Assembly (NCBI GenBank): GCA_036337295.1
Contig: JAYZEN010000013.1
Location: 186,001-250,000, forward strand
DNA from: Ketobacter sp036337295
GTDB lineage: Bacteria; Pseudomonadota; Gammaproteobacteria; Pseudomonadales; Ketobacteraceae
Reading direction: 5' to 3'
Length of the DNA: 64,000 bases
Shown here: positions 63,610 to 64,000 of the stretch, in pieces
Numbering within the stretch: position 1 is the stretch's first letter
Layout: the number at the start of each line of letters is the position of its first letter
The notes under the pieces: model-generated
What the model was told of the DNA's origin: nothing
Database searches by the model: none
Seen by the model: only the letters and a program-made list of their open reading frames with translations
Translations under genes and position numbers: made by a program

Positions 63610-64000
63610 TTAGAGTTGATAGGCCTGGGGATGTTCGCGGGCATCCCGCACAATGCGCCAGATGGAAGGCAGATACTGCTTCTCTTCGGGCAACATGGGA
63701 TAAAAAGTACGCACGGTCCAGGCGAAGGAATTGAACAACAGCTGGTCCAGCTTGTTGTAACGCAGGCCGATGCGTGTGCGGAATTGTTCAGGCAATGTGC
63801 CGACGATCACCTTGTGCTGGGTGTATCCCCACACCAGGGCAATGGCTTTCCATACCGGCATGGGCATCTTGGACTTGGGCGGCCGTGGATAATGCTTATA
63901 GATGAACAAAGGGTCCAGCAAATCATCCAGCACCGGCCCCTTCTCCAACACGTTGTCCAGAATGTGGTTATAACGCTCCCAGTACTCCGCTTCGGTCTGC
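63610..64000 (-). CDS. C-terminal part of a DUF2236 (MpaB-like oxygenase) protein, cut by window edge
   Basis: An open frame enters from the right edge and ends at 63610, giving about 129 residues (QTEAEYWERYNHILDNVLEKGPVLDDLLDP... to ...YQL). The plan fits the C-terminal helical region of DUF2236/MpaB family proteins, several of which are haem-dependent oxygenases such as rubber oxygenase relatives. The haem-binding region lies outside. A short gap of 186 bases separates it from yadG. Confidence 0.5.
   Translation of the reverse strand, partial: QTEAEYWERYNHILDNVLEKGPVLDDLLDPLFIYKHYPRPPKSKMPMPVWKAIALVWGYTQHKVIVGTLPEQFRTRIGLRYNKLDQLLFNSFAWTVRTFYPMLPEEKQYLPSIWRIVRDAREHPQAYQL

Overview
The window is 64 kb of a moderately GC-rich gammaproteobacterial chromosome, most likely a Pseudomonadales or Oceanospirillales-type marine bacterium. 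The block polA - sRNA - engB - cytochrome c5 - cytochrome c4 - dsbA - endonuclease/exonuclease/phosphatase - diguanylate cyclase has the same order as Pseudomonas aeruginosa PA5493-PA5487. gmk-rpoZ-spoT-ridA and recG-oxyR are also Pseudomonas-like linkages. The species is not identified from sequence alone.

Layout. 1-9.2 kb: an AlkB-like dioxygenase cut by the left edge, small hypotheticals, an MscS channel, a PPK2 polyphosphate kinase and a large double-PAS chemoreceptor. 9.2-15.6 kb: housekeeping genes (gmk, rpoZ, spoT, ridA, polA). 15.6-21.4 kb: the PA5493-like block with a Spot42/ErsA-position sRNA. 21.6-28.3 kb: a tight five-gene lipid or secondary-metabolite cassette (condensation-like acyltransferase, MMPL exporter, two FabH-type synthases of which one is degenerate, and an OleD-like reductase). 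28.3-31.8 kb: an AT-rich integron-type cassette array with two foldable attC sites and one half site but no integrase (a CALIN), carrying genes of unknown function. 31.8-37.8 kb: an HNH nuclease, then an RNA-repair locus: rtcR, a sigma-54 promoter, rtcB, a half-kilobase noncoding stretch with a tRNA-like element and several hairpins, and a slipin gene. 37.8-44.9 kb: response regulator, recG-oxyR, SDR, lemA and two TPM genes, SRPBCC protein. 44.9-51.9 kb: an orphan type VI secretion island (vgrG, LysM/peptidoglycan-binding protein, VasX-like effector, DUF6708 membrane protein). 51.9-64 kb: nitroreductase, a TetR/SDR pair with matching operators, a subtilase with a separately encoded outer-membrane barrel, a DUF4212/sodium-solute symporter pair, a FadL-like porin, YadGH-type ABC exporter genes and the C-terminus of a DUF2236 protein.

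The most promising regions are the rtcB-slipin spacer RNA, the integrase-less cassette array and the five-gene cassette at 21.6-28.3 kb. FadL, the OleD-like reductase and the MMPL exporter together suggest an organism that handles long-chain lipids or hydrocarbons; that is an inference.
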